A model generated the notes under the pieces. It did not search any database. It saw only the letters and a list, made by a program, of their open reading frames with translations, and had not been told where the DNA came from. Below are positions 1 to 8,106 of a stretch of DNA of 16,505 bases, piece after piece. Positions within the stretch are counted from its first letter, which is position 1. Every line of letters starts with the position of its first letter. Source of the DNA: Acidithiobacillus sp. (GTDB taxonomy: Bacteria > Pseudomonadota > Gammaproteobacteria > Acidithiobacillales > Acidithiobacillaceae); the NCBI GenBank assembly GCA_028065135.1, contig JAPTWR010000195.1, positions 1-16,505 of the forward strand, written 5' to 3'. The position numbers and the translations under genes are program-made.

Positions 1-1681
1 CCGCCAGCGTTTGCGTAAACACCGGCTCATTCAGCAGGGCCCGACCCATGCCCGCCCATTGACTGCCATTTCCGGAATAGAGGAATACCGGGCCGCGCGG
101 CGCCTCCAGCCCTTTCCCCAATGCGGCCGGGGATGCATCCTCACCGGCGGCAAAAGCGCGTACATCCGCTGCTAGATCGGAGCCGTCACCACCCCAGAAC
201 AGGGCGCGCTGACCCAAGCGCTCGCTACGAAAATTCGCCTGATAGCGGCAGGCGTAATCCTGCTCCGCCACTCCGGTCAGCACCCCGGCGAAATCCGCCG
301 CCACCTGTCGCAAAGCGGTCGGCGTCGCCGCCGACAGCAGCAGCGGCCAACGCTGCGCATGGCGCACCTTTCCGGGCGAACGCAGCCGCCGTCGTGGCTC
401 CGTCGCCCGCTCCAATATCACATGGGCATTGGCACCGCCGAAACCGAAGGCGTTCACTCCGACCGTCAGCGGCCCTGTGGTACGCAGCGCGCGCGCCGCA
501 GTCACCACCTCCAGCCCGAAATCCGCCAGCGGCAGGCGCGGATTCAGCCGCGTCACGCCGATCGTCGCCGGTACGGTCCGCTGTTGCAGGCAGTGGATGG
601 CCTTCAACAATCCAGGCACCCCCGATGCCGTCTCCATATGCCCCAGATTGCTCTTTACCGAGCCCAGCGGCAGCGGGTTGTCGGCGCGCCGCCGGGCGCC
701 CAGCGCGCGGCCAATGGCCTCCACTTCCAGGGGGTCGCCAACCGCCGTGCCGGTACCATGCGCCTCGATATAATCGACGGCGTCAGGATCGATGCCCGCC
801 GCCGCATAAGCCGCGGTCAGCAAGGCCGCCTGCGCCGCCACCCGTGGTATGGTCAGCCCCGCCTTGTGCCCATCCGTATTGATGGCGGTATGGGCCACCA
901 CCGCCAGGATGCGATCCCCGTCGCGCAGCGCCGCCGCATGCTCTTTGAGCACGAAGACCCCACCGCCTTCCGCGCGCACATAGCCATCCGCCGCCGCGTC
1001 AAAAGGGCGCGAGCGGCCCTCGGCAGAAAGCATGGACGCCTTGGAAAAAATCAGAAAACCAAAAGGATGCAGATGCAGGTTGATGGCCCCGGTCAGCGCC
1101 AGATCGCTTTCACCGTGCAACAACGATTGGCAAGCCTGATGAAAAGCGACCAGTGCCGAAGAGCAGGCCGTATCTACCACCATGCTCGGCCCTTGCAGAT
1201 CATAAAAATAGGACAGGCGATTCGCCGCAATGCTCGCCGTCGAACCCGTCGCCGAGTTCGCGCCGATGGCCGCCAAATCATCGGTCAGGCGGTAGCCATA
1301 ATCGGTACTGGCGAGGCCGATGAAGACGCCGCAACGACTCCCGCGCAAGCGGAGAACCGGGATACCGGCATGGGCGAAAGCCTCCCAGCTCATCTCCAGC
1401 AGCAGACGTTGCTGTGGGTCCATGGCCGCCGCCTCGCGCGGGGAAATGCGAAAAAAACCCGCATCAAAGCCCCCCACATCCCCCAACGAACCCGCCGCGA
1501 AGGTCACCGAACTCCCTGGATGGGCGCGTGACGGATGCTCAAAACCGTACTGCGCCCAGCGGTCCTCCGCCACCCGCGTCAGCAGGTTTCGGCCCGCCAG
1601 CAAGTCCTCCCAGAAGGTGGCATCCGATGTTTGCGGCAAGCGCGACGCATAGCCAATGATCGCGATTTTTTTATTTTTCAT
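1..1681 (-). CDS. Type I polyketide synthase, N-terminal part (KS domain and start of AT domain), runs off the left edge
   Basis: The minus strand is open from the ATG at 1681 to the window edge, giving about 560 residues. Residues 1-430 form a complete beta-ketoacyl synthase domain. The catalytic cysteine is C173 in DTACSSAL, and the two histidines are H308 in EAHGTGT and H348 in KSNLGH; the spacings of 135 and 40 residues are those of active modular KS domains. A linker follows. At about residue 530 an acyltransferase domain begins with SGNGSQWAGMG, where N replaces the more usual Q of GQG. The rest of the AT and any ACP or reductive domains lie outside. The ATG overlaps the stop of the upstream glycosyltransferase gene (ATGA) with no clear ribosome-binding site, so translation is probably coupled. 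KS domains of this type condense acyl units; the product cannot be read from this fragment. Its place in an operon with a polysaccharide export channel suggests, by inference, a lipid or acyl component linked to the glycan. Confidence 0.93.
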   Translation of the reverse strand, partial: MKNKKIAIIGYASRLPQTSDATFWEDLLAGRNLLTRVAEDRWAQYGFEHPSRAHPGSSVTFAAGSLGDVGGFDAGFFRISPREAAAMDPQQRLLLEMSWEAFAHAGIPVLRLRGSRCGVFIGLASTDYGYRLTDDLAAIGANSATGSTASIAANRLSYFYDLQGPSMVVDTACSSALVAFHQACQSLLHGESDLALTGAINLHLHPFGFLIFSKASMLSAEGRSRPFDAAADGYVRAEGGGVFVLKEHAAALRDGDRILAVVAHTAINTDGHKAGLTIPRVAAQAALLTAAYAAAGIDPDAVDYIEAHGTGTAVGDPLEVEAIGRALGARRRADNPLPLGSVKSNLGHMETASGVPGLLKAIHCLQQRTVPATIGVTRLNPRLPLADFGLEVVTAARALRTTGPLTVGVNAFGFGGANAHVILERATEPRRRLRSPGKVRHAQRWPLLLSAATPTALRQVAADFAGVLTGVAEQDYACRYQANFRSERLGQRALFWGGDGSDLAADVRAFAAGEDASPAALGKGLEAPRGPVFLYSGNGSQWAGMGRALLNEPVFTQTLA

Positions 1682-2853
1682 AAGCGGCTCACAAAGGTTT
1701 CGAATTCGGAAAAATGATCAGACCAGCTGGGTGCCGAAAATCCGCGCAGACGTTGCAATTGCGCCTCCCGTCGGGCACTCGCGGGTTGCGCATAATCGCG
1801 AATCGCCTCCAACCACGCGTCCCCGTCGTCCAGATCGAGGTAATCCGGCACCAAACCCGCCACCTCGCGAAACACCGGCAGCGGGCTTGTCAGCACCGGC
1901 ACGCCCAAATCCATCGCCTCCAGCAGCGGTAATCCATAGCCCTCCGCATGCGAAGGAAAGAGCATGGCGCGGGCATGGCGCAAGTAATGCCCGAGCCGGG
2001 CATCGTCACAATCCGTCATTAAGTGTACATGCTGTTTCATGCGCTCGTCGGTCTTCAACTGATGGACCACCGGACCACACATCCAGCCGATTTGCCCGAT
2101 GACCAGCAGGTGAGGAATCTCCGCAGCGTGCCATTCATCCAGCATGCGCTGCCAGAGCCGCAGCACGAACGCATGATTTTTGCGGGGCTCCAGCGTTCCC
2201 ACCATCACGAAATAAGGCTCTATTACCGCGCCAGGCTCATCCTCGCAGACGGTCCAGTGCTTTTTGGCGCCCAACGGGATTACCGCCACCGGCGGCACCG
2301 CTACCCCGGTCTGCCGGGCATGGTCGCCGAGCATCTCCGCCGTATGCCGGGAGTTGCTGACGATCCCCTCTGCCTGCCCCAGAATCAAGCCCATTCGCCG
2401 GACATGACGTTTTGCCGCGCCCGCCTGACAAAACTGCGGATGGGTAATGGGAATCAGGTCATGGACCATCACCAGCAAGCGCATGTTTTTACGGCGTAGC
2501 CAGCCAAGATAACCCCGCTGGTCCAGCCCGCTGTGCCCCATATTGAGCACCCAGCTCCCGGCAGGCACCGCGCGCGGCGGCCATTTGAGCGCGGCCCTCA
2601 GGGTGTTCCCCAGGCTGGCGGGACGCTCACCATCTTCCCATCTCACCAGGCGGTCGAAAAGCGCCATGGAGGCCGACGGTGACCAGCCTACCGCAATGCC
2701 GCCCCAGATCACCATGGCCTGCGCCCGATGGTGAAAATGCCGCACGTAGGCGAGACACACGCGATCCACCCCCGTCGGCATGCGTCCTCGCGTCAGGCGG
2801 TACAGCAGGCGAGTCACATCCAGAAAAATCGGTGCATCACCAAATCCGCTCAT
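1678..2853 (-). CDS. GT4-family glycosyltransferase
   Basis: This 391-residue protein has the layout of a GT-B fold, group 1 (GT4) glycosyltransferase. The N-terminal half contains a VMVHDLIPITHP segment followed by VSNSRHTAEML, typical of mannosyltransferase-like members. The C-terminal half has MVGTLEPRKNH near residue 220, which contributes to nucleotide-sugar binding, and the EX7E motif HAEGYGLPLLEA with E304 and E312. No signal peptide or membrane segment is seen, so it should act in the cytoplasm. The ATG at 2853 is preceded by AGGA, which overlaps the TAG stop of the export lipoprotein gene 9 bases upstream; at its other end the TGA overlaps the polyketide synthase ATG. The three genes therefore look like one translationally coupled unit. 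Because manC lies across the divergent promoter, GDP-mannose is a plausible donor, but the donor and acceptor are inferred, not shown. Confidence 0.9.
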   Translation of the reverse strand: MSGFGDAPIFLDVTRLLYRLTRGRMPTGVDRVCLAYVRHFHHRAQAMVIWGGIAVGWSPSASMALFDRLVRWEDGERPASLGNTLRAALKWPPRAVPAGSWVLNMGHSGLDQRGYLGWLRRKNMRLLVMVHDLIPITHPQFCQAGAAKRHVRRMGLILGQAEGIVSNSRHTAEMLGDHARQTGVAVPPVAVIPLGAKKHWTVCEDEPGAVIEPYFVMVGTLEPRKNHAFVLRLWQRMLDEWHAAEIPHLLVIGQIGWMCGPVVHQLKTDERMKQHVHLMTDCDDARLGHYLRHARAMLFPSHAEGYGLPLLEAMDLGVPVLTSPLPVFREVAGLVPDYLDLDDGDAWLEAIRDYAQPASARREAQLQRLRGFSAPSWSDHFSEFETFVSRL

Positions 2854-2862
2854 ATGAGTTTC

Positions 2863-4047
2863 CTAGGGGACTACACCCGCCGTTGTCAGACCCTGAATCG
2901 GATAGACGATCTGTATGATCAGCCCCAGGAACTTCTGCAGATCGGTGATCGGCGCCGACGCCACATAAATCAGGTCATGATTCTGGATGGGGAAGGTCTG
3001 CGCGGCAAAGAGGGTGGCCGGATCGCTGAAATCAAAACGGAATACCACCGGCACTTCGCCATTGGCGGTGAGTTGCACCGGTTTCGGCCAGTGTGGCAGC
3101 AAAGACGGCTTCTCAAAGCGAAACACAAACACCGCCTTGGCATCCGCCTGATTGCCATTGAGCCCCCCCGCCTGCGCCAAGGCCTGGGCCAGGCTGATGC
3201 CAGAGGCCTGAAAGTCCACTTCCTTGGTTTCCTTGGCGGCGCCCATCACGGTCACCTGCAAGGGTTTATAGAGCGCCGTCAGCACATCGCCACCGCGCAA
3301 AGAAACGTCCTCATGGGGATTGCGGATGATCTCTTCCAGGGGCAATTGCAGCACCTTGCCGCTGCGGGACAACTGTATGGTCACCTTGTTGACCGGCTTG
3401 ACCACACCACCCGCCGCCGCTATGGCCTGTAGTACGCTGACCCCGCCCGGAATCATGGGCACCATGGTGCTGTCTTTCACGTTGCCCACCACCGTAATGC
3501 TCTGGGCATGATTCTTCACCAACCGTACCACCACCTGCGGATCGTGGGCCATATGAATCAGCCGATCGCGGATCTCGGCACCAATCTCGTTGAGGGTTTT
3601 GCCGGTACAAGGAATCTTGCCCGCAAAAGGCATCATGATGTCGCCATCGCTCCCCACCATCTGTGCAGGGATGGATGTCATCATGGACCCCGAAAGGCGA
3701 CTCATGGAAGCAGCCCCCGTCGCAAAGAGCATGGCGGGCGGCGCCTCCCAAATATACACCTGCAGCGTATCGCCGGGCCCGACGGCATAACGGAGGGGGT
3801 CGGGATTCATGAAATCCTTCAACGCATCCAGATGAGACTGACCAATCTCATCTTTCATGTAACGAGACATGGCGTAATTCACATCCACCAGTTGAATCCC
3901 CGCCAGGGCTTTGTTGTGTGCGACATCGTTCACACTGCCCGCGCGAGGCCCGGAATACGGCATGTAAGAGGCGCACCCGGTCATGCCCACCAATAAGGTG
4001 GCCATGACACCAGCGCGGATCATCCAGGTGTTTGCTTTTTTGTCCAA
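2863..4047 (-). CDS. Outer-membrane polysaccharide export lipoprotein (OPX; BexD/CtrA/Wza type)
   Basis: OPX proteins form the outer-membrane channel through which capsule polysaccharide leaves the cell, docking onto the KpsE-type partner. I choose the TTG at 4047, giving 394 residues, because GGAG lies 8 bases upstream and the resulting N-terminus is an ideal lipoprotein signal: MDKK, a hydrophobic stretch, then a lipobox MTGC with C25 as the lipidated residue. An ATG at 4023 is a possible alternative; the in-frame ATG at 4200 would place coding sequence through the divergent promoters and put the signal peptide inside the protein. The poly-export domain begins with YAVGPGDTLQVYIWEAP, two soluble SLBB-like repeats follow, and the C-terminus ends in a hydrophobic helix (FLGLIIQIVYPIQGL), as expected for the outer-membrane-spanning helix. 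Its size matches the BexD/CtrA class paired with ABC exporters. It is the first gene of the leftward operon. Confidence 0.9.
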   Translation of the reverse strand: MDKKANTWMIRAGVMATLLVGMTGCASYMPYSGPRAGSVNDVAHNKALAGIQLVDVNYAMSRYMKDEIGQSHLDALKDFMNPDPLRYAVGPGDTLQVYIWEAPPAMLFATGAASMSRLSGSMMTSIPAQMVGSDGDIMMPFAGKIPCTGKTLNEIGAEIRDRLIHMAHDPQVVVRLVKNHAQSITVVGNVKDSTMVPMIPGGVSVLQAIAAAGGVVKPVNKVTIQLSRSGKVLQLPLEEIIRNPHEDVSLRGGDVLTALYKPLQVTVMGAAKETKEVDFQASGISLAQALAQAGGLNGNQADAKAVFVFRFEKPSLLPHWPKPVQLTANGEVPVVFRFDFSDPATLFAAQTFPIQNHDLIYVASAPITDLQKFLGLIIQIVYPIQGLTTAGVVP

Positions 4048-4214
4048 ATCTATAACTCCGCATTTAATTTGGGACCGAGGATCCGAACCAAGGCGGACGC
4101 ATACCCCAGATGCCTGGTCGTAGAAACTTGTAATCCTCCGTCGACGTAGTGTACCATAAAAAAATGTTATAGTAGAACAGCGCATAACACTTAAATTCAA
4201 GGACGGCGAAAATC
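4048..4214. promoter_or_regulatory. Divergent promoter region between the OPX operon and manC
   Basis: These 167 bases separate two divergent operons and must hold both promoters. On the plus strand TGTTATAGT at 4165-4173 is an extended -10 (TGn plus TATAGT, five of six matches to TATAAT), about 40 bases before the manC ATG. On the minus strand TGGTACACT, the complement of 4149-4157, is a weaker extended -10 candidate for the OPX operon. The two candidates lie within 25 bases of each other, so the promoters may overlap and be controlled together. No convincing -35 is seen for either. The manC ribosome-binding site is AAGGA at 4199-4203, and GGAG serves the OPX gene on the other strand. Confidence 0.5.
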
Positions 4215-5687
4215 ATGCAGATTATACCGACCATTCTATCTGGTGGCTCCGGCAGCCGGCTCTGGCCGCTTTCCCGCAAGTCTTTCCCCAAGCCGTTTAT
4301 CGCCTTGCCGGATGGCGAAACCCTCATTCAGAAAACGCTGTGCCGCATTATGCAACTGGATCTGCAAGGCCCCATACTCACCGTCACCAACCGGGATTAC
4401 TACTTTCTTACCCGGGACACCTTCACGGCCTATGCCAAGCATCATGACTGCACACTGCCAAAGGCACAGTACCTGCTGGAGCCCGTCGGACGCAACACCG
4501 CCCCGGCCATGACCGCCGCCGCACTCTGGGCGCAGGCAGAAGCGGGAGAGGACAGCATTCTCCTGTTTTTGCCGGCAGATCACATTATTCAGGATGATCA
4601 GGCCTTTTCCAGGGCCGTCACGCATGCCGCGGCGCTGGCAGAAGCCGGTTATCTGGTGACTTTTGGAGTGGTGCCCACCACCGCGGAGACCGGCTATGGT
4701 TACATTCAGATGGGTGCCGCGCTGGAGCAGGGCGGGCACCAGGTCGTGCGCTTCGTAGAAAAGCCCGATGCCGCAACCGCCACGAATTACCTGAGGAGCG
4801 GCGATTACCTCTGGAATTCCGGCATGTTCTGCATGCGGGCCGATGTGCTGCTGCAGGCCATGGCAGAGCACGCTCCGCAAGTGTACGCCGCGGCATCCGC
4901 TGCCTGGGAGTGCGGCAGCCGTAACGGAGACAGTATCGAGCTGGACGAGGCGCTTCAGGGGGCGCCCGATCTTTCCATCGATTACGCCGTTATGGAGAAG
5001 GCCAGTAACGTCGCGGTGATCCGCGCGGAATTCGGCTGGGATGACCTGGGCGCCTGGAACGCCTACGGCGCCTTGATGGAGATCGATGCGCATAACAACC
5101 ACATGGTGGTTAGGGACAGCGTGCTCGTGGACAGTACGGACTGCGTAGTACACAGCCCAGACCGGGTGACGGCATTGCTGGGGGTGCGTGATCTGCTGAT
5201 CGTAGACACTCCGGATGCCCTGCTTGTCGCCGACAAAAGCCGCGACCAGGACGTCAAGCGTATCGTGGAAACTCTCCGCTCGCGCCGCCACGCCGCCGTG
5301 GACACGCATGTTACCTGCCATCGTCCCTGGGGCAGTTATACGGTGCTGGAGGAAGGCGATCATTTCAAAATCAAGCGCATCGTGGTCAAGCCCAAAGAAA
5401 AGCTATCCTTGCAGATGCATCATCATCGCAGTGAACACTGGATTGTGGTGTCTGGTACCGCGCTCATCCATGTGGGCGGTGAAGAACGCTTGATCATGAC
5501 CAATGCGTCCACCTTTATTCCGGCAGGAGAGACTCATCGTCTCAGTAATCCAGGCGTCATAGACCTGCACCTGATCGAGGTGCAAAGTGGCGCCTATCTG
5601 GGCGAAGATGATATCGTTCGCTTCGAGGATATCTATGGGCGGGCTCTACCCGATGCGCAAAGCGAGCCCGCTCCGAGAATCAGCTGA
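4215..5687 (+). CDS. manC: Mannose-1-phosphate guanylyltransferase / mannose-6-phosphate isomerase
   Basis: This 490-residue protein has the full length of the bifunctional type II PMI/GMP family. The nucleotidyltransferase domain begins with GGSGSRLWPLSRKSFPKPF (residues 10-28), the GTP and metal-binding signature, and contains FVEKPD near residue 180 and the WNSGMF and GWDDLGAW segments. The C-terminal cupin domain (about 368-480) carries RPWGSY, then QMHHHRSEHW (400-409) and GETHR with E439 and H441, the usual zinc ligands of the isomerase. It turns mannose-6-phosphate and mannose-1-phosphate plus GTP into GDP-mannose, the precursor for mannose, fucose or rhamnose units. It is first in the rightward operon, 14 bases ahead of kpsE, so precursor supply and export are likely co-transcribed. 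Confidence 0.97.
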   Translation: MQIIPTILSGGSGSRLWPLSRKSFPKPFIALPDGETLIQKTLCRIMQLDLQGPILTVTNRDYYFLTRDTFTAYAKHHDCTLPKAQYLLEPVGRNTAPAMTAAALWAQAEAGEDSILLFLPADHIIQDDQAFSRAVTHAAALAEAGYLVTFGVVPTTAETGYGYIQMGAALEQGGHQVVRFVEKPDAATATNYLRSGDYLWNSGMFCMRADVLLQAMAEHAPQVYAAASAAWECGSRNGDSIELDEALQGAPDLSIDYAVMEKASNVAVIRAEFGWDDLGAWNAYGALMEIDAHNNHMVVRDSVLVDSTDCVVHSPDRVTALLGVRDLLIVDTPDALLVADKSRDQDVKRIVETLRSRRHAAVDTHVTCHRPWGSYTVLEEGDHFKIKRIVVKPKEKLSLQMHHHRSEHWIVVSGTALIHVGGEERLIMTNASTFIPAGETHRLSNPGVIDLHLIEVQSGAYLGEDDIVRFEDIYGRALPDAQSEPAPRIS

Positions 5688-5701
5688 TAAGAGGAACATC
5701 T

Positions 5702-6820
5702 GTGCCGCAATCCATCTGGAACCGGGTCAAGAACCTCAACAAGCTGTTTATCTACGTGGTGCTGCTGCCGACGGGGTTATCCATCCTGTACTTCGGTCTC
5801 ATTGCTTCGCCGGTGTACATCAGCGAATCCGCCTTCGTTGTCTATAGCCCCAGCCAGCGCATCAGCAGTTCCGGCCTCGCCAGCCTGCTGAGCGGGCTGG
5901 GTGGCAGCAACTCCACCAGCGCGGCGGAAACCATCCATGCCTATGTGAAGTCCTGGGATGCCATGATGGCCCTCAACAAGGCCTACGATCTCAAAAAAGT
6001 CTACGGTAGCGAGAACATCGACATCTTCGACCGCTTCGGCGGTGTATTCTTCCCCCATAGCAGCTATGTCAAGCTCTTGCGCTATTACCAGTCCATGGTC
6101 ACCGACAATCTGAACAACACCAGCGGTATCACCAAGCTCAAAGTGCGTGCTTACGGCGCCGGAGATGCGCGTAAGATCAACGCCTTCCTGCTGCAAAAAA
6201 GCCAGGATATCGTCAATCGACTCAACAAAAGGGCAAGAGTCGAGGGGGTATACTACGCGCAGAAAGACGTCACTACCGCCGAGCAAAAATTGCGGGATGC
6301 CACCCTGGCGCTCGCCAATTACCGCAACCGCCACGGCGTTTTTAGCCCGCCCGCCCAATCGGCTTTGCAACTGGGCATGGTTTCCAAACTCCAGGACCAC
6401 CTCATCACCCAAAAAACCCAACTCGATGCCATCCGCGCGCACGCCCCCGGTAACCCGCAGATACCGGTGCTGAAAAGCTCCATAAAGGCGCTGCAAGGCG
6501 AGATCCTGGCGGAAAACGCCAAGGTCACCGGCTCCAAACAATCACTGGCCAGCAAAGACACCGAGTATGAGCGCCTGAACGTCAACCAGCTTCTCGCACA
6601 GAAATTGCTGGAAGCGGCGGTGACCTCCCTGGAGCAGGCGCGCCTTACGGCACAGAAGCAGGAACTGTATCTGGAGACCATCAGCAGGCCGAATCTGCCC
6701 GATGCGCCGCAGGAACCGAAGCGCTTTGAAGATGTTCTGGCGGTATTGCTGGTGTCGCTGATGGTCTGGGGCGTGCTGAGCATCCTGTTCGCAGGAATTC
6801 GAGAGCACCATGCCCGCTAA
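5702..6820 (+). CDS. kpsE: Capsule export inner-membrane co-polymerase protein (KpsE/BexC/CtrB, PCP-3)
   Basis: The 372-residue product has the two-helix layout of PCP-3 adaptors: a short cytoplasmic N-terminus, a membrane segment at about 15-35 (LFIYVVLLPTGLSILYFGLI), a long periplasmic region rich in predicted helix with coiled-coil character between about 180 and 325, and a second membrane segment at about 345-365. Before the last helix is the proline-rich RPNLPDAPQEPKRFEDV motif, a hallmark of the family. The protein bridges the ABC exporter in the inner membrane to the OPX channel. The start is GTG at 5702, supported by AGAGGA six bases upstream. Its last 11 bases overlap kpsM, so the two are probably translationally coupled. 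Confidence 0.94.
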   Translation: MPQSIWNRVKNLNKLFIYVVLLPTGLSILYFGLIASPVYISESAFVVYSPSQRISSSGLASLLSGLGGSNSTSAAETIHAYVKSWDAMMALNKAYDLKKVYGSENIDIFDRFGGVFFPHSSYVKLLRYYQSMVTDNLNNTSGITKLKVRAYGAGDARKINAFLLQKSQDIVNRLNKRARVEGVYYAQKDVTTAEQKLRDATLALANYRNRHGVFSPPAQSALQLGMVSKLQDHLITQKTQLDAIRAHAPGNPQIPVLKSSIKALQGEILAENAKVTGSKQSLASKDTEYERLNVNQLLAQKLLEAAVTSLEQARLTAQKQELYLETISRPNLPDAPQEPKRFEDVLAVLLVSLMVWGVLSILFAGIREHHAR

Positions 6821-7607
6821 TCATAACCTGACCGCATGGGATCAGTTGCGGCTACAGGGGCGGGTGATTTGGGCGCTCACCTTGCGCGAGACGGTGACAC
6901 GATTCGGACGTGAGGGGCTCGGCATGCTGTGGATGATTGGCGAACCGGCGCTGTTTGTGATCGGGGTGATGATCATCTTCTCGTTTATTGATTCTGGGTA
7001 TCCCTATGGCATCAGCCCTGCGGAGTGGCTCGCGGTGAGCTATCCCACTCTGCTGTTCTGGAGAAATGGTACCGGGAGGGTAACCGGGGCCATAGAGCAA
7101 AACCGATCCTTGCTGCACCATCAGCCCATCCGGCCCATGGATATTCTCTATGCGCGAATACTGCTGGAATTCACCAGCGGGATGGCGGTGTTCCTGTTTC
7201 TTTTTCCCATATTCATCGTCGTGGGGATATGTCATTTACCGAGCAATCTACTGATCATGGCGGTCGGCTATCTGCTGATCATCTGGTTTTCCTTTGGCTT
7301 TGTGCTGATTATGGCGGGGCTTGCCGAACTCAGTGAAACCATCGAAAAGACGTCCCACATCATCTTGTATTTGATGCTGCCGTTTTGCGGTGTTTTTGTT
7401 CCCACATTTCTGGTGCCGGAACCCTATCGAAGTTATTTGCTCTACTTTCCATTGATCGATGCGGTGGATTATTTCCATCATGGCTATTTTGGCCCGACGG
7501 TACCCAGTTACTATCATCTGGGTTACACCGTGCTCACGTTGTTGGGAATGACGTTGTTTGGCCTGGCTATTTCAGGGGTGGCCATCCGTCGGGTAAAGGT
7601 GGCGTGA
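6810..7607 (+). CDS. kpsM: Capsule polysaccharide ABC exporter, permease subunit
   Basis: This 265-residue ABC-2 permease has the exact size of KpsM/BexB/CtrC proteins. The N-terminus carries an amphipathic cytoplasmic helix (WALTLRETVTRFGREGLGMLWMIGEP) followed by about six hydrophobic segments, with the family pattern FWRNGTGRVTGAIEQNRSLLHHQPI in the loop after the second. It forms the membrane pore that moves the finished, lipid-linked chain across the inner membrane, driven by KpsT. The ATG lies within the end of kpsE. Unusually, kpsT does not follow directly but lies about 7.7 kb downstream, behind an AT-rich insert. Just beyond the TGA a diverged copy of the last 50 codons is present. 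Confidence 0.95.
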   Translation: MPANHNLTAWDQLRLQGRVIWALTLRETVTRFGREGLGMLWMIGEPALFVIGVMIIFSFIDSGYPYGISPAEWLAVSYPTLLFWRNGTGRVTGAIEQNRSLLHHQPIRPMDILYARILLEFTSGMAVFLFLFPIFIVVGICHLPSNLLIMAVGYLLIIWFSFGFVLIMAGLAELSETIEKTSHIILYLMLPFCGVFVPTFLVPEPYRSYLLYFPLIDAVDYFHHGYFGPTVPSYYHLGYTVLTLLGMTLFGLAISGVAIRRVKVA

Positions 7608-7631
7608 GCTAGTGATGAAAATAGACTCAGA

Positions 7632-7788
7632 CTGGTGGATTGGGTGGAATACTTCCATCACGGCTGTTTTAGTAGCCGCATGCTGACTTATTATTATCTT
7701 GACTATACTTTTGGTGGTGAATTTTGCTCTGCCCCTTTTTGGTCTGGCTATTTCCGGTGTGGCCATCAAATGCGTTCAGGCGGCGTGA
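7632..7788 (+). pseudogene. Remnant of a second kpsM 3' end, frameshifted
   Basis: About 157 bases align without gaps, at an offset of 180 bases, to the last 50 codons of the kpsM just upstream. The translated remnant reads LVDWVEYFHHGCF where kpsM has LIDAVDYFHHGYF, then continues TYYYLDYT against SYYHLGYT. After a T5 run at 7736-7740 the match jumps to another frame and reads GLAISGVAIKCVQAA then stop, where kpsM ends GLAISGVAIRRVKVA then stop. Removing one T from the run restores the frame. Many differences are at third codon positions, so it once evolved as a working coding sequence and is not a recent tandem duplication. No start or upstream portion is present. It probably marks a recombination junction in which an incoming cassette brought the tail of its own permease gene. 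Confidence 0.85.
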
Positions 7789-8106
7789 GCGCGGCTATGT
7801 TGCAATTCAGGAGCGCAATTGAAAGCCTGAGGTTTCATCTGGTTACGTATTATGTTGGGCATTAATCTTCAAAACATCATACGCATCATGTGCACTTGGG
7901 TGAATAACTTGAGCTATGTCATCATATATTGGTTCTTCGTTATTGTGTGTTAGTCATAGAGCAAGTGGTTCCACGCTGGTGTCTTGCCCTTACAAGCTAC
8001 AGCAAGACGTAAAGAGATAGTAGACATAGGTTTGTACGGCCCAAAAGCCGGGATCAATGATTATGCTTTGGCACTCATAATAACGAGGAGTCAAAAAGGA
8101 TTAAAT
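7789..8106 (+). other. Non-coding stretch at the left edge of the AT-rich insert
   Basis: No convincing gene is present in these 318 bases. Base composition falls from GC-rich to AT-rich here. The direct repeat GCAATT appears twice close together near 7804 and 7817. I see no good -35/-10 pair, though a promoter for the giant glycosyltransferase is expected. The only firm element is AAGGA at 8096-8100, six bases before the ATG at 8107. Confidence 0.5.

Noticed and set aside
1284..1295. GGCGGTAG sequence resembling an ops/RfaH element
   Set aside because: It lies inside the polyketide synthase coding region and faces against its transcription, so it is most likely chance.
121..1531. Long plus-strand open frames at the left end
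   Set aside because: They lie opposite the polyketide synthase, which has perfectly placed catalytic motifs on the minus strand. Their products are Arg/Pro/Ala-rich, as expected from antisense of GC-rich coding sequence.
4064..4327. Minus-strand frame across the divergent promoter, and the longer OPX start at 4200
   Set aside because: They run through the intergenic region or into manC. The OPX lipoprotein signal begins sensibly only at 4047 (TTG) with a good ribosome-binding site.
7635..7865. 76-residue plus-strand frame after kpsM
   Set aside because: It is the shifted translation of the kpsM tail remnant, not a gene; the conserved kpsM ending is found in another frame.
7984..8106. Upstream extension of the giant glycosyltransferase
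   Set aside because: It has no ATG or ribosome-binding site, and the DUF4214 domain begins right after the well-supported ATG at 8107.
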